Shown here in pieces: positions 35,897 through 44,572 of a stretch of DNA of 64,000 nt. A program made the translations under genes and the position numbers. The stretch is from the NCBI RefSeq assembly GCF_019634815.1, contig NZ_JAHCAP010000004.1:1-64000 (forward strand). Direction: 5' to 3'. Numbering within the stretch: position 1 is the stretch's first letter; each line of letters opens with the position of its first letter. The DNA is from Dokdonella sp. (GTDB taxonomy: Bacteria; Pseudomonadota; Gammaproteobacteria; Xanthomonadales; Rhodanobacteraceae). The notes under the pieces are model-generated. The model was not told the DNA's origin, searched no databases, and saw only the letters and a program-made list of their open reading frames with translations.

Positions 35897-35920
35897 AATT
35901 AATTGGGCGGATAATTAAAT
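35897..35920. promoter_or_regulatory. AT-rich dyad before the TetR gene, candidate operator
   Basis: AATTAATT (35897-35904) and TAATTAAAT (35912-35920) form an imperfect inverted repeat ending 7 bp before the TetR start. It is the most AT-rich stretch of this part of the window. TetR regulators commonly autoregulate through dyads over their own promoter, so this is a likely operator; no Shine-Dalgarno sequence is visible between it and the ATG. Confidence 0.5.
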
Positions 35921-35927
35921 TTGGCGC

Positions 35928-36602
35928 ATGAGCATGGCAAGGACCCCGGCGAGAACGCGGCGCAAGAACCCTTCCCGGCCACGAACGCCGGGGCGTCCGA
36001 CAGCGGCCAGTCCGGAACTTCGGCCGCGCCTGCTCGATGCGGCGCTGGCCTGCTACGCGCGCGAAGGTATCGCCGCGAGCTCGCTGCGCGCGATCGCGCG
36101 CGAAGCCGGCGTCACGCCGGCCCTGCTGCACTACTACTTCGGCGATGCGCAGCGATTGCAACAGGTGGTGGTCGAAGAACGCGTATTGCCGGCGTTCGAT
36201 TCGGTGCGCTCGCTGCTGGCATCCGCCGAGGCGCCTGCCGATTTGATCAACCGTTACGTCTGCGGTATCGGCAATGTCGTCGCTGCGCATCCGTGGCTGC
36301 CCGCATTGTGGGTACGCGAGGTGTTGTGCGAGGGCGGTGCCTTGCGTGAGCTTGTGCTGACAAGGCTTGCGGCGCGGGTTCCCGACCTGCTTGCGACGCG
36401 GTTCAAATCGGCGCAGCGCGATGGCCGGCTCAATCCCGATCTGGATTCGCGTCTGCTGGTCGTCTCGCTGCTGGGACTGACCTTGTTCCCCTACGCCAGC
36501 GCTTCGATCTGGCGCAGGGTGTTTCGCGCCGATGACATCGATGGCGCCCTGTTGCAGGAACATACCCTGGCCTTGCTTGGTCGCGGACTCGAACTCGGGT
36601 GA
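35928..36602 (+). CDS. TetR/AcrR family regulator (CecR-like)
   Basis: 224 residues. A long basic tail (ARTPARTRRKNPSRPRTP) precedes the TetR helix-turn-helix (about 35-85: SLRAIAREAGVTPALLHYYFGD); the rest is the ligand/dimer domain. It starts a four-gene plus-strand run with a membrane-fusion lipoprotein, ABC ATPase and ABC-2 permease, matching the cecR(ybiH)-ybhG-ybhF-ybhSR layout of E. coli. Regulation of that run by this protein is inferred from position and the AT-rich dyad at its start. ATG 35934 is an alternative start. Confidence 0.88.
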   Translation: MSMARTPARTRRKNPSRPRTPGRPTAASPELRPRLLDAALACYAREGIAASSLRAIAREAGVTPALLHYYFGDAQRLQQVVVEERVLPAFDSVRSLLASAEAPADLINRYVCGIGNVVAAHPWLPALWVREVLCEGGALRELVLTRLAARVPDLLATRFKSAQRDGRLNPDLDSRLLVVSLLGLTLFPYASASIWRRVFRADDIDGALLQEHTLALLGRGLELG

Positions 36603-36606
36603 TCCC

Positions 36607-37590
36607 ATGCATCGATCAATCATCACGTTCCGTGCTTCCACATGGCTGCTGCTTGTGGCGCCCCTGATCGCCAGCCTTTCCGCCTGTTCAAAGCCGCCCG
36701 CGCAGGCGCTGGGCACGCTGGAATTCGATCGCATCGCGCTGCCCGCGCCCGCAGCCGAGCGCATCGTTGCGATCCAGGCGCGCGAAGGCGAGCAGGTGAG
36801 CGCCGGTCAGCCTTTGCTCAAGCTTGACCCGGCGCGTACGCAGGCTCAGCTCGCAGCCGCGCAGGCGCAGGCGCAGCGTGCGCGTGATGCGCTGGCCGAA
36901 CTCGAGAGCGGGCCGCGGCCGCAGGACATTGCGCAAGCGCGGGCGAATCTCGCTGCGGCACAGGCAGCCGCGCGCGAGGCGCGCGCGTATTTCGATCGAT
37001 TGCAGCCGCTCAAAGGCAAGCACTACGTCGCGGCGGCCGATCTCGATCGTGCACGCGCTTCCGCTGACGGCGCTGCCGGCAAGGTGCGCGCGGCCCAGGC
37101 AGCGCTCGACGAACTGCTGGCCGGCACCCGCAGTGAACAGCTCGCGCAGGCCAGGGCGGCCCTGGCTGTCGCGCAGGCGGATGTCGCCGCGCAACAGGTG
37201 CTGCTCGACAAGCTCGACCTGACTGCGCCGCGCGCCGGGCGCGTCGACAGCCTGCCGTACCGACTCGGCGATCAGGCGCCGCTCGGCGCACCGCTGGCGA
37301 TCCTGCTGGCCGGCGATGCGCCGTACGCACGCATCTATGTGCCCGAAAGCCTGCGTGCGGGCGTGAAGGTGGGCGATGCGCTGCGGGTTTTCGTCGGCAA
37401 TCGTCCGCAGGCACTGACGGGTAAGCTGCGCATGATCCGCAGTGAACCGGTGTTCACGCCTTACTACGCGCTGATCGGTGATGACGTGGCGCGCTTGAGC
37501 TATCTGGCCGAAGTCGAGCTTGGCGCCGATGCGGCCCCGTTGCCGGCCGGGCTGCCGGTGCGCGTCGAGTTTGGCAGCCGGCCGCAATGA
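36607..37590 (+). CDS. HlyD/YbhG-type membrane-fusion lipoprotein
   Basis: 327 residues from ATG 36607. The signal peptide ends in a lipobox (LIASLSAC, Cys about residue 20), so the protein is probably a lipoprotein. The first barrel/lipoyl part (RIVAIQAREGEQVSAGQPLLKLD) is followed by a coiled-coil hairpin rich in Ala and Gln (about 75-195) and the second lipoyl half (LTAPRAGRVDSLPYRLGDQAPLG). It is the periplasmic adaptor of the exporter. Its end overlaps the ATPase start (ATGA). Confidence 0.9.
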   Translation: MHRSIITFRASTWLLLVAPLIASLSACSKPPAQALGTLEFDRIALPAPAAERIVAIQAREGEQVSAGQPLLKLDPARTQAQLAAAQAQAQRARDALAELESGPRPQDIAQARANLAAAQAAAREARAYFDRLQPLKGKHYVAAADLDRARASADGAAGKVRAAQAALDELLAGTRSEQLAQARAALAVAQADVAAQQVLLDKLDLTAPRAGRVDSLPYRLGDQAPLGAPLAILLAGDAPYARIYVPESLRAGVKVGDALRVFVGNRPQALTGKLRMIRSEPVFTPYYALIGDDVARLSYLAEVELGADAAPLPAGLPVRVEFGSRPQ

Positions 37591-38537
37591 ACGATGACAT
37601 CGCGATCCGCGCGCAGGGCCTGACCCGCCGCTTCGGAAAGCTCGTCGCGGTGGATCATGTCGATCTCGCGGTGCCCAGGCGAGCGGTCCATGGCTTTCTC
37701 GGTCCGAATGGCTCGGGCAAGTCGACGACGATCCGCATGCTGTGCGGGCTGCTGACGCCCACTGAAGGAACGATCGAGGTGTTGGGCTTGTCGATTCCTG
37801 CACAGGCCGAGGCCCTGCGCACTCGAATCGGCTACATGACGCAGAAGTTCTCGCTGTTCGAGGACTTGAGCGTGCGCGAGAACCTCCAATTCATGGCCGA
37901 CGTGCAGGCCCTGCCGCGCGCGCTGGCGCGTCGCCGCGTGGACGAGTTGATCGGGGAATACGCATTTGCCGATCGACAGCGCCAGCTGGCTGGCACGCTC
38001 AGTGGCGGGCAGAAGCAACGCCTTGCACTCGCCTGCGCCGTGATCCATCGACCCGAATTGCTGTTTCTCGATGAGCCGACCAGTGCCGTGGATCCCGAAT
38101 CACGGCGCGATTTCTGGGAAAAGCTCTTCGAGCTTGCCGATCAAGGCACGACCTTGCTGGTGTCGACGCACTACATGGACGAGGCCGAGCGTTGCCATCG
38201 CATCGCGATCCTCGACCACGGCGCGCTGGTGGCCGATGGCACGCCGGTGGAGCTGTGCGCGCGTCTGGATGGGCGAACCCTGCTGGTCGACTCGTCCAAT
38301 CCACGTCGCGCGCAACAGACGATCATGGCGCTCGACGGCGTCATCAGCGTCGCCCAGATCGGCAACAGCCTGCGCGTACTGGTCGCCGATGCCCATGCGG
38401 ATGCGCGTGGCCGCCTGCTGGATGCGCTGGCCAGGAGTGGCCAGCAGGCAGCGGTGGAGCCGATTCGCGCGAGCCTGGAAGACGTGTTCGTCGCGGCGAC
38501 GCGGCGCAGCGCAACGAGCGAGGAGGCGGCCGCATGA
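37587..38537 (+). CDS. ABC transporter ATP-binding protein (ABC-2 export type)
   Basis: 316 residues with one nucleotide-binding domain: Walker A GPNGSGKST, Q-loop in YMTQKFSLFEDLSVREN, signature LSGGQKQR, Walker B LLFLDEPTSAVDP and the H-loop STHYMDEAERC. The C-terminal 80 residues are the regulatory extension of the DrrA/CcmA type. E. coli YbhF has two such domains; this one has a single domain and would work as a dimer. It is coupled by 4-bp overlaps to both neighbours. Confidence 0.95.
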   Translation: MNDDIAIRAQGLTRRFGKLVAVDHVDLAVPRRAVHGFLGPNGSGKSTTIRMLCGLLTPTEGTIEVLGLSIPAQAEALRTRIGYMTQKFSLFEDLSVRENLQFMADVQALPRALARRRVDELIGEYAFADRQRQLAGTLSGGQKQRLALACAVIHRPELLFLDEPTSAVDPESRRDFWEKLFELADQGTTLLVSTHYMDEAERCHRIAILDHGALVADGTPVELCARLDGRTLLVDSSNPRRAQQTIMALDGVISVAQIGNSLRVLVADAHADARGRLLDALARSGQQAAVEPIRASLEDVFVAATRRSATSEEAAA

Positions 38538-39643
38538 ATCTGCGTCGCCTCTGGGCCATCGTGCTCAAGGAACTGCGGCAGATGCGGCGGGATCGCGTGA
38601 CGCTGGCGATGATCGTTGCGGTGCCGGTGCTGCAGCTCGTGCTTTTCGGCTACGCGATCAACCTCAACCTGCGCGGGCTGGCGGCCGGCATCGCCGATCA
38701 AGCCAACACGTCCGGCTCGCGCGCGGCAGTGATGGACATGATTGCGACGGGGGTGATCGCGCCGGTCGCCGAGGCGCGTACTCCGGAAGAACTCGTGGCG
38801 ATGCTGCGGCGTGGCGACATCAATGTCGGCATCGCGATCCCGCCGGATTTCGAGCGACGCAAGGCCGATGGCAGCGAAGCGGTGCAGGTGATGGTCGACG
38901 GCAGCGACACCGCGGTGCAGGGCGCCGCAGCGCAACTGGCGCAGATGCCGCTGACGACGATTGCGGGTGTTGGTGCGGCACCGTTGGCGAGCACGCCGTC
39001 GGCGCGGCCGATCTCGGTGGTCGCTTTCTACAATCCCGGGCGACGCTCGGCGGTCAATATCGTGCCGGGCCTGATCGGCGTGATCCTGACCATGACGATG
39101 GTGTTGTTCACCGGCGTGGCGATCGTGCGCGAGCGCGAGCGCGGCAACATGGAACTGCTGATCGCCACCCCGCTGTCGCGCAGCGAACTCATGATCGGCA
39201 AGGTCTTGCCCTACATCGTGATCGGATTCCTGCAGACCACGGTGATACTCGGCCTTGGCGTCTGGCTGTTCGCGGTGCCGATCCACGGCAGCCTACTCGA
39301 TGTCTATCTCGCCTCGGGCCTGCTGATCCTCGCCAACCTCACGCTCGGCCTGCTGATTTCGACCGCGGCGCGTTCGCAATTCCAGGCGATGCAGCTGACC
39401 TTCTTCTTCTTTCTTCCGTCGATCCTGCTGTCGGGCTTCATGTTCCCGTTCGCCGGGATGCCGCGCATTGCACAGTGGATCTCAGAGCTGCTGCCGTTGA
39501 CGCATTTCCTGCGCCTCGTGCGCGGCATCATGCTGCGCGGCGCGAGCCTGTCCGAACTGTGGATCGAGGCCTGCGCGCTGATCGCCTTCACGATCGTGAT
39601 GATGAGCGCGGCGATCCTGCGCTTCCGCAAGCGGCTCGATTGA
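38534..39643 (+). CDS. ABC-2 type permease (YbhS/YbhR-like)
   Basis: 369 residues from ATG 38534. The first helix (LAMIVAVPVLQLVLFGYAINL) is followed by a large periplasmic loop (about 50-170) and five C-terminal helices with the ABC-2 motif region (ERERGNMELLIATPLSRSELMIGK and FFFFLPSILLSGFMFPFAGMP, in pieces). E. coli encodes two different permeases (YbhS and YbhR); only one is present here, implying a homodimer. The substrate is unknown; the E. coli relative is linked to drug or sodium export. Confidence 0.93.
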   Translation: MNLRRLWAIVLKELRQMRRDRVTLAMIVAVPVLQLVLFGYAINLNLRGLAAGIADQANTSGSRAAVMDMIATGVIAPVAEARTPEELVAMLRRGDINVGIAIPPDFERRKADGSEAVQVMVDGSDTAVQGAAAQLAQMPLTTIAGVGAAPLASTPSARPISVVAFYNPGRRSAVNIVPGLIGVILTMTMVLFTGVAIVRERERGNMELLIATPLSRSELMIGKVLPYIVIGFLQTTVILGLGVWLFAVPIHGSLLDVYLASGLLILANLTLGLLISTAARSQFQAMQLTFFFFLPSILLSGFMFPFAGMPRIAQWISELLPLTHFLRLVRGIMLRGASLSELWIEACALIAFTIVMMSAAILRFRKRLD

Positions 39644-39917
39644 ACGCAGGGCATTCGCTGGCGGTCGAAGGACAGCCCGCGAAAGCGATTCCGCATGGAT
39701 CGGCGCGAGCCGACAGACACGTCGTTGAAGCGCGCCCTGCGAGGAGTTCCGCAAGGCGGCTCCCGGGTCGTCCGGGTCAGCCGGACCGACGCATTGACGC
39801 GGGCGCGGCCGGTTCCTTCGATCCCTCGACGCCAGCTTGAATGCCGCACGCGATGCGCGGATGATCACCAGCGGGGTGGGGCGGTTTCCGCAATGGAAAC
39901 GAAAAGGGGAAGAGGTC

Positions 39918-41747
39918 ATGCAATTCGACAACCACGCGCGCGTTCGCCGGATCGCCGCGGTGCTGTGCATGCTGCTCGCGGGGCAGGCGGGTGCGGCGAG
40001 CTATCGAGTATTTCCGCTTCCGGTCGCCAGTCCGGACCATGGTCCGCGGGTGTTGTTGACCGATCCGTCCGACGCCGATGCGTCGCCGTTCGGCTGGCAC
40101 GACACCAACGGTGCGGCCGGGGCCGACTACACGATCCTGCGTGGCAACAACGTGCAGGTCTACGTCGATGCGAACAATGACGGCTTGCCTGACGGCGCGG
40201 GGCCGGATGGTGGCTTGGGGCTCGTGTTCGATTACGCCGCCGCACCGGGCAGCGTGCCACCGTCCGCGTACGCCGATGCGCTGGCGACAAACGCGTTCTA
40301 TCTTGGCAACCGGTTCCACGACATCCTCTGGCACCACGGATTCGCCGAGGCCGACGGCAATTTCCAGGAGAACAACTACGGTCGCGGCGGGCTTGGCGGC
40401 GACGCCGTGGTCATCGAAGTCCGCAAAGGCGGCCAAACCAACAACGCCGGCTGGGTGAACACCGCAGAGGGTGCGCCGCCGAAATTGCGTTTCTACGAAT
40501 GGAGCCTGACCAGCCCGAATCGCGAGGTCAGCTTCGAGGCGGACGTCGCCGCGTTCACCTACATGCAGATCACCCAGTCGCGCCTGACTGGTGGATCGTG
40601 TCTTTCAAACGCCGATCGGGCCGAAATAGGCGTATCCGATTTCTTCGGAGTGTTGGTGACCAACGATTTCGCGGCGACGACCTCGGCGACGCCGCGCGGA
40701 CTCGCGACCTGGCTGATGGGCCAGCCGATCGGGGGTGTCGGCATCCGCACGCATCCGTATTCGAGCGACATGAACATCAATCCCTTGACCTATGCCGACA
40801 GCGCAACGGCCACGTCGCCGCACGGAATCGGTGTGATCTACGCCAGCGCCTTGTGGGACCTCGCCTGGCTGATGGTCCAGCGCGACGGTGCCAGCGGCGA
40901 TCTCGTGAATGGCGATGGCGGTGACAACCGCGTGCTGCGACTCGTGATCGAAGGCTTGAAGGCGCAACCCTGCAACTCGGGTCTGCTCGATTCGCGCGAC
41001 GCCTTGTTGCAGGCCGATCAGACCCTCTACGGCGGTACCTATGCCTGCGACATCTGGCAGGCGTTTTCGCGTCGCGGCATGGGAGTGTCGGCGAATCAAG
41101 GTTCAGTCACCAGTCTGGTCGACAACGTCGCCGCCTTCGATGTGCCCGCGCCCTGCAGTGAGTTCATCTTTGCCGATGGCTTCGAAGGGCCACCACCGGA
41201 GCCGGTCTGGCAGCAGTTCTGCCCCGTCGCCGGCACGATCGATTTGCCTGCCGGCCAACCGATGACGACTTCAGGCCCAGCGTCGGTGTATCCGATCGAG
41301 GTGCCGGTGTCGGGCCTTGCCACCGACGTGGTCGGCGTGCGCGTGCAGATGTTCGGATTGACGCACACCTTTCCCAGCGACCTCGACTTCCTGTTGATCT
41401 CACCCGACGGTCAAAGTCTGGTATTTCAGTCTGATGCTGGCGGGGGAGTGGATCTATCCAATGCGACCTATACGATCGATGATGCCGCGGCCGGCCTCAT
41501 GCCGAGTAATGCTCAGCTGATCTCCGCGAGCTATCGACCGACCGACTACGTCGATGGCGACGTGTTTTCTGCCCCGGCCCCGGTCGGCCCGTATCAGCGC
41601 GCCGCGCCCGTCGGCGCAGCGACCTTTGCGAGCACTTTTGGCGGTGCCGATGGCAATGGTGCCTGGAAGATCTACATCGTCGATGACGCAAGCGGTGATT
41701 TCGGCCAGCTTGACGGTGTGTGTCTGGAGATGGGCGTGTTGCCTTGA
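39918..41747 (+). CDS. M36 fungalysin-like protein lacking the zinc motif, with P domain
   Basis: 609 residues from ATG 39918, with GGGGAAGAGG upstream. A signal peptide (IAAVLCMLLAGQAGA) precedes an M36-like region: NAFYLGNRFHDILWHHGF, GNFQENNYGRGGLGGDAV, SRLTGGSCLSN and HPYSSDMNINPLTY align with fungalysins. Where these have HExxH just before the RLTGG segment, residues 213-217 read F-T-Y-M-Q, and the later Glu ligand of GEGWSD is replaced in EIGVSD, so it looks catalytically dead. Near residue 415 comes EFIFADGFEG, then a C-terminal proprotein-convertase P domain (about 430-609). It follows the exporter by 274 bp, where nothing else is seen. Confidence 0.82.
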   Translation: MQFDNHARVRRIAAVLCMLLAGQAGAASYRVFPLPVASPDHGPRVLLTDPSDADASPFGWHDTNGAAGADYTILRGNNVQVYVDANNDGLPDGAGPDGGLGLVFDYAAAPGSVPPSAYADALATNAFYLGNRFHDILWHHGFAEADGNFQENNYGRGGLGGDAVVIEVRKGGQTNNAGWVNTAEGAPPKLRFYEWSLTSPNREVSFEADVAAFTYMQITQSRLTGGSCLSNADRAEIGVSDFFGVLVTNDFAATTSATPRGLATWLMGQPIGGVGIRTHPYSSDMNINPLTYADSATATSPHGIGVIYASALWDLAWLMVQRDGASGDLVNGDGGDNRVLRLVIEGLKAQPCNSGLLDSRDALLQADQTLYGGTYACDIWQAFSRRGMGVSANQGSVTSLVDNVAAFDVPAPCSEFIFADGFEGPPPEPVWQQFCPVAGTIDLPAGQPMTTSGPASVYPIEVPVSGLATDVVGVRVQMFGLTHTFPSDLDFLLISPDGQSLVFQSDAGGGVDLSNATYTIDDAAAGLMPSNAQLISASYRPTDYVDGDVFSAPAPVGPYQRAAPVGAATFASTFGGADGNGAWKIYIVDDASGDFGQLDGVCLEMGVLP

Positions 41748-41770
41748 GGGGTTGAAATCGCCGCAGCAGC

Positions 41771-43150
41771 TCAGGCGCTGCGCAAGAGCGCGACGTCGAG
41801 GCGCGCACGCAGGGAATTGGTGAGCGCTTCGGTGATCACGACATCGACGAACTGACCGATCAGGCTGGCCGGTCCGGCGAAGTTCACCGAGCGCATGTTC
41901 TCGGTCTTGCCGGTCAGTTCGTTCGGATTCTTGCGGCTCGGGCCTTCGACCAGGATGCGCTGCGTGGTGCCGACCATCGCCGCGCTGATTCTTGCCGCGT
42001 TGGCGTTGAGCGCGGCCTGCAGGCGTTCCAGGCGCGCGTGCTTGACTGCGTCGGGGGTGTCGTCTTCGAGGCTGGCGGCCGGGGTGCCCGGGCGACGCGA
42101 ATAGATGAAGGAGAAACTCTGGTCGAAGCCGATGTCCTCGACCAGTTTCATGGTCTTGTCGAAATCGGCATCGCTCTCGCCGGGGAAACCGACGATGAAG
42201 TCGGTGGCGATGCAGATGTCGGGTCGCACCGCGCGCAGTTTGCGGATCTTCTGCTTGTATTCGAGCGCGGTGTAGCCGCGTTTCATCGCCGCAAGGATGC
42301 GGTCGGAGCCGGCCTGCACCGGCAGATGCAGGAAGTTGGCGAGCTTGGGCACGTTGGCATAGGCCTCGATCAGTGAGTCGGAAAACTCCAGCGGATGCGA
42401 GGTGGTGAAACGGATGCGGCCGATGCCGTCGATTTGCGCGATCGCGTGGATGAGCAGGCCGAGGTCGGCGAACTTGCCATCGATCAAGCGCGCGCCGAAC
42501 GCCTCGGCGGCGCCCGCGTCCATCGGGCCGCGATAGGCGTTCACGTTCTGACCAAGCAGGTTGACCTCGCGCACGCCCTGTTCGGCGAGCGCGGCGATCT
42601 CGGCGAGCACGTCGTCGAATGGGCGGCTGATTTCCTCACCGCGGGTGTAGGGCACCACGCAGTAGGAGCAGTATTTGGAGCAACCTTCCATGATCGAGAC
42701 GAAGGCACTGGGGCCTTCGGCGCGCGGCTCGGGCAGGCGGTCGAACTTCTCGATCTCGGGGAAGGAGATATCGACCTGCGCCTTGCCGCTGTCGCGCCGG
42801 GCTTCGATCAGTTCGGGCAGGCGATGCAGCGTTTGCGGCCCGAACACCAGATCGACGTAGGGCGCACGCTTGACGATCGCTTCGCCTTCCTGGCTGGCGA
42901 CGCAGCCACCGACCCCGATCAGTACCGGCTTGTCGCCCTGCTTGAGCTCCTTCCAGCGGCCGAGCTGGCTGAAGACCTTTTCCTGCGCCTTTTCGCGGAT
43001 CGAGCAGGTATTGACGAGGATGACGTCGGCCTCGGTCTCGTCCTGGGTCAGCTCAAGGCCCTGTGCGGCGTGCAGTACATCGGCCATTTTGGACGAGTCG
43101 TATTCGTTCATCTGGCAACCATAGGTCTTGATGTAGAGCTTGCCGGCCAT
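41771..43150 (-). CDS. miaB: tRNA-2-methylthio-N6-dimethylallyladenosine synthase MiaB
   Basis: 459 residues from ATG 43150; the frame remains open upstream without conserved sequence. Three parts are visible: the N-terminal UPF0004 domain with three cluster cysteines ([23 protein letters not shown]), the radical-SAM motif ([19 protein letters not shown]) and the C-terminal TRAM domain ([20 protein letters not shown]). MiaB adds methylthio groups to i6A37 of tRNAs using SAM and two iron-sulfur clusters. It is the upstream member of the conserved miaB-ybeZYX series. Confidence 0.96.
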   Translation of the reverse strand: MAGKLYIKTYGCQMNEYDSSKMADVLHAAQGLELTQDETEADVILVNTCSIREKAQEKVFSQLGRWKELKQGDKPVLIGVGGCVASQEGEAIVKRAPYVDLVFGPQTLHRLPELIEARRDSGKAQVDISFPEIEKFDRLPEPRAEGPSAFVSIMEGCSKYCSYCVVPYTRGEEISRPFDDVLAEIAALAEQGVREVNLLGQNVNAYRGPMDAGAAEAFGARLIDGKFADLGLLIHAIAQIDGIGRIRFTTSHPLEFSDSLIEAYANVPKLANFLHLPVQAGSDRILAAMKRGYTALEYKQKIRKLRAVRPDICIATDFIVGFPGESDADFDKTMKLVEDIGFDQSFSFIYSRRPGTPAASLEDDTPDAVKHARLERLQAALNANAARISAAMVGTTQRILVEGPSRKNPNELTGKTENMRSVNFAGPASLIGQFVDVVITEALTNSLRARLDVALLRSA

Positions 43151-43408
43151 GATTGCGCCACGTGAAGGGGAAGTCGGCAAGTTTAGCATTGTGGCGCAAG
43201 GACTTAGCGTGCGAGCCACGTGGCATGGGGAATCCCGTCGCACGCGCGTTGTCCAAAGTCCCCGCGCCGGTGCACAGCTACCGCGAAGCCTGCAGCCGCC
43301 CCATCGCGGCAACACACCAGGCGGTTTTTGTGACGGCGGGTCAGTTTCTTCTTGGCAACCTGAGAAATGTGGCCCAAACTCTTGCCCGGATTGGATTTAG
43401 GTGGATTC

Positions 43409-44572
43409 ATGTCGTCGATGCGCCTGCCCCGATTCGCACTTGCATTGCCGCTGCTGGCGGTCGCCGCGTGCGCGCATGCCGGCACGCTGTACAAGTGCGA
43501 CACCACCGATGGCAGCATCGCCTATACCAGCACCACCAAGGGTTATTCCAACTGCAAGGTCGTCGACGTCTTCCCCGATCCACCCAAGGCACAGGCGCGC
43601 CAGGCGCCATTGACGCGGCCGGATACGGCAAGGACAGCACCTGCTGTCGCGGTGGCGCCGGATGGCGGCGTGGGAAAGAGCCGTTCGGAATGGGACTACG
43701 CCGAAAACCGCGCCGATTTTTCCGCGGTCGTGGCTGCCGTGGCCGTTGATCCAGCCAGTGCCGCGCGCATGGACTTCCGTGCCGTTTACGCGGGGGTTGC
43801 CAGCAGCGCGCCCAAGATGGAATCGGTTGATTTCTCGACGGTCCTTGCCGATGTCGCCAGTACCACGACCACGGTCGGCAATCCCTTGTTCATCGCGGCG
43901 CCCTATCGCATGCGGGCCACCAACCGAGCGCCGGCGCCAGTGCTTGCCACGGTCACGTCGCCAGTCTCCTCTCCGGTTCCGCGTGTATTGCGCGGTGCGG
44001 TCTACAAGTTCACGCGCAAGGATGGCACGGTTGAATACACCAACATCAAACCGCGCAGTGGTGCCTTCGCGGTGTTGTTCACGTACATCGCGACCTGCGT
44101 CGCGTGCGATCTGAATTCTCGGATCGATTTTGCGCGTACTGCCCTGCATCTGGATTCGTACAAGGACGAGATTGCCGCAGCTGCCGCGGACTTCGGCGTC
44201 GACGGCGCCCTGCTGCACGCGGTGATCCATGCGGAATCGGCGTTCAACCCGATGGCGTTGTCGCAAAAGGGTGCGCAAGGCCTCATGCAATTGATGCCCG
44301 GTACCGCCAGCGACATGGGCGTGGCCGATGCCTTCGATGCGCGGCAGAACATTCGCGGCGGCGCGCGTTACCTCGGTGAGTTGCTGCGCACGTTCAATGG
44401 CGACACCACGCTCGCCACCGCGGCCTACAACGCCGGTCCGGGCGCGGTGCAAAAATATGGCGGCGTGCCACCCTATGACGAAACGCGCGTCTATGTTCAG
44501 CGCGTGGCAACCTTGCAGCAGCGCTACCGCGCCGCAGCTCAAGGTGGCGCGGCGTCACCGCCGCGCTCGTAG
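43409..44572 (+). CDS. lytic transglycosylase (SLT domain) with DUF4124-like segments
   Basis: 387 residues from ATG 43409. A signal peptide (FALALPLLAVAACAHA) leads to a DUF4124-like segment (LYKCDTTDGSIAYTSTTKG), a low-complexity central part and a second YKFTRKDGTVEYTN copy. The C-terminal soluble lytic transglycosylase domain (about 255-375) has the catalytic Glu in HAVIHAESAFNPMALSQKGAQGLMQLM (in pieces) and the AYNAGPGAVQKYGGVPPYDET motif. It cleaves peptidoglycan with 1,6-anhydro product formation. Its 3' end overlaps the next, convergent gene by 34 bp. Confidence 0.92.
   Translation: MSSMRLPRFALALPLLAVAACAHAGTLYKCDTTDGSIAYTSTTKGYSNCKVVDVFPDPPKAQARQAPLTRPDTARTAPAVAVAPDGGVGKSRSEWDYAENRADFSAVVAAVAVDPASAARMDFRAVYAGVASSAPKMESVDFSTVLADVASTTTTVGNPLFIAAPYRMRATNRAPAPVLATVTSPVSSPVPRVLRGAVYKFTRKDGTVEYTNIKPRSGAFAVLFTYIATCVACDLNSRIDFARTALHLDSYKDEIAAAAADFGVDGALLHAVIHAESAFNPMALSQKGAQGLMQLMPGTASDMGVADAFDARQNIRGGARYLGELLRTFNGDTTLATAAYNAGPGAVQKYGGVPPYDETRVYVQRVATLQQRYRAAAQGGAASPPRS

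Noticed and set aside
39644..39917. Small gene in the gap between the permease and the M36-like gene
   Set aside because: Candidate frames are Arg-rich with no start signal; nothing could be supported.
40500..40640. Frameshift hiding the HExxH of the M36-like protein
   Set aside because: The other two frames do not produce HExxH, and the sequence before and after stays in frame, so real substitution is more likely.
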